DNA of 5,369 bases, taken from positions 1 through 5,369 of the forward strand of contig JAAZPS010000308.1 of assembly GCA_012797095.1 (NCBI GenBank), in the 5' to 3' direction. The DNA comes from Bacillota bacterium (GTDB lineage Bacteria; Bacillota; Dethiobacteria; DTU022). This document shows positions 4,852-5,369 of the stretch, one piece after another (the first letter of the stretch is position 1; every line of letters begins with the position of its first letter). The translations under genes were made by a program, and so were the position numbers. The notes under the pieces were generated by a model. The model was not told the DNA's origin and did no database searches. It saw nothing but the letters and a program-made list of their open reading frames with translations.

Positions 4852-5321
4852 AAAAAATAAGTAGCTTCACTTTTACGTCGGAAAGCGTTTTGGAGGGCAG
4901 CACTGCTGAGACCGGCAGCGTCTCCTTGTCGGTGACCGGAGAACCGCTCGAGGTCGCCAATATGAAGCCGGGTGACAGCGTCGGTACCACGCTCACCATA
5001 GCCAATGACGGATCGATCGATGTACTCTACTATCTTTCAGCTGACTGGACAGAAGAGGGAACCACCTCCGCCAGGATGGCCACGATCCTGGCCAACCGGC
5101 TGATGGTAACGGTCACCGCCGATCCCGGTGACGATGAGGTTGAACTGTACGACGGCACCCTGGCCGGCCTGCTGGATCGACCTCCGGCCGGCCGTGCACT
5201 CGCCGTGGAAAACGGCAGCGAAGATGTCCTGATCGAAATCGAGCTGCCGGCCGCTGCCGGCAACATTGTCCAGGGCTTGAGCATTGCCGTTGATTTTGTT
5301 TTTGTAGCGGAAGAACAGTAG
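4848..5321 (+). CDS. TasA/CalY (camelysin)-like protein lacking a signal-peptide core
   Basis: This 157-aa protein matches the TasA/CalY (peptidase M73, camelysin) pattern: FTSESVLEGSTAETGSVSLS at residues 9-28, then NMKPGDSVGTTLTIANDGSIDVLYYL. Family members are secreted beta-sandwich proteins that form biofilm or spore-associated fibres and are usually processed by a SipW-type signal peptidase encoded next door. The oddity is the N-terminus. The frame starts (GTG)KKI, like a signal-peptide n-region, then goes straight into SSFTFTSES, the expected start of the mature protein. The ~20-residue hydrophobic core is absent. An in-frame TGA at 4812-4814 and no other start upstream exclude a hidden signal peptide in frame. 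No properly spaced ribosome binding site exists: G7 abuts the GTG and A7 follows it. The gene may be damaged at its 5' end, or be an intracellular or co-assembled paralog. The C-terminus (GLSIAVDFVFVAEEQ) looks intact, and the length is a little short for the family. Confidence 0.75.
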   Translation: MKKISSFTFTSESVLEGSTAETGSVSLSVTGEPLEVANMKPGDSVGTTLTIANDGSIDVLYYLSADWTEEGTTSARMATILANRLMVTVTADPGDDEVELYDGTLAGLLDRPPAGRALAVENGSEDVLIEIELPAAAGNIVQGLSIAVDFVFVAEEQ

Positions 5322-5330
5322 GGGGAGACG

Positions 5331-5369
5331 ATCAAGCAATCAGAACCACCGACTGCTAAACAGGGTACG
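5331..5369 (+). CDS. Start of a downstream gene, cut by the window end (possible ATC start)
   Basis: Nine bases after the TasA-like stop a frame opens that reads I/M-KQSEPPTAKQGT to the window edge without a stop. GGGGGAG (5321-5327) precedes it at close spacing, three bases before the ATC. There is no ATG, GTG or TTG in the visible part, so the most natural start is the rare ATC at 5331-5333. In TasA-type loci the neighbour is often a SipW-like signal peptidase, and a short polar N-terminus before a membrane segment would fit. Too little is visible to assign it. Confidence 0.35.
   Translation, partial: MKQSEPPTAKQGT

Noticed and set aside
5030..5339. Minus-strand frames opposite the TasA-like gene
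   Set aside because: Low-complexity Ser/Arg/Gly-rich translations antisense to a gene with recognisable family motifs.

Overview
The window reads as a moderately GC-rich bacterial chromosome segment, most likely from a Gram-positive anaerobe of the Firmicutes/Clostridia type. This is an inference from four things: a near-perfect AAAGGAGGTGA ribosome binding site, a small lipoprotein, a TasA/CalY (camelysin)-like secreted-fibre gene, and a propionyl/methylmalonyl-CoA-type carboxyltransferase. I cannot name the species.

Layout, left to right. Bases 1-403 hold no gene. They contain a C/T-rich array with a 32-bp period that ends in a strong GC palindrome and a G-quadruplex motif, just beyond the 3' end of the first gene. 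Bases 404-1939 (minus) encode a full-length acyl-CoA carboxyltransferase of 511 aa. A short AT-rich intergenic region with a symmetric -10 box separates it from a divergent, intact tRNA-Leu(UAG) at 2094-2181.

Bases 2133-3329 look like a small, AT-rich, decayed insertion. The 3' half of the tRNA-Leu, from the anticodon stem through CCA, is repeated about 1.15 kb downstream at 3279-3329. This is the typical footprint of integration into a tRNA 3' end. Between the two copies lie an orphan acidic 121-aa gene (2438-2803, plus) and the broken C-terminal half of a YafQ-family mRNA-interferase toxin (minus, about 2949-3101). The toxin fragment keeps its active-site residues but has lost its N-terminus and antitoxin. 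No integrase is present.

Bases 3415-4032 (minus) encode a small lipoprotein with a clear lipobox and a probable hairpin terminator. Bases 4033-4847 hold no convincing gene. At 4848-5321 (plus) is a TasA/CalY-like protein whose reading frame begins almost exactly at the expected mature domain. It has an n-region-like start but no hydrophobic signal-peptide core. A further reading frame begins at about 5331 and runs off the end, apparently from an ATC codon.

The genes do not form one pathway. The carboxyltransferase is unaccompanied by biotin carrier or biotin carboxylase genes here. The central part is a mobile-element scar at a tRNA, and the right end is the start of a probable surface-fibre/export locus. 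The items most worth a second look are the tRNA-bounded island with its toxin remnant, the shared symmetric promoter, and the signal-less TasA-like gene with its G7/A7 tracts.
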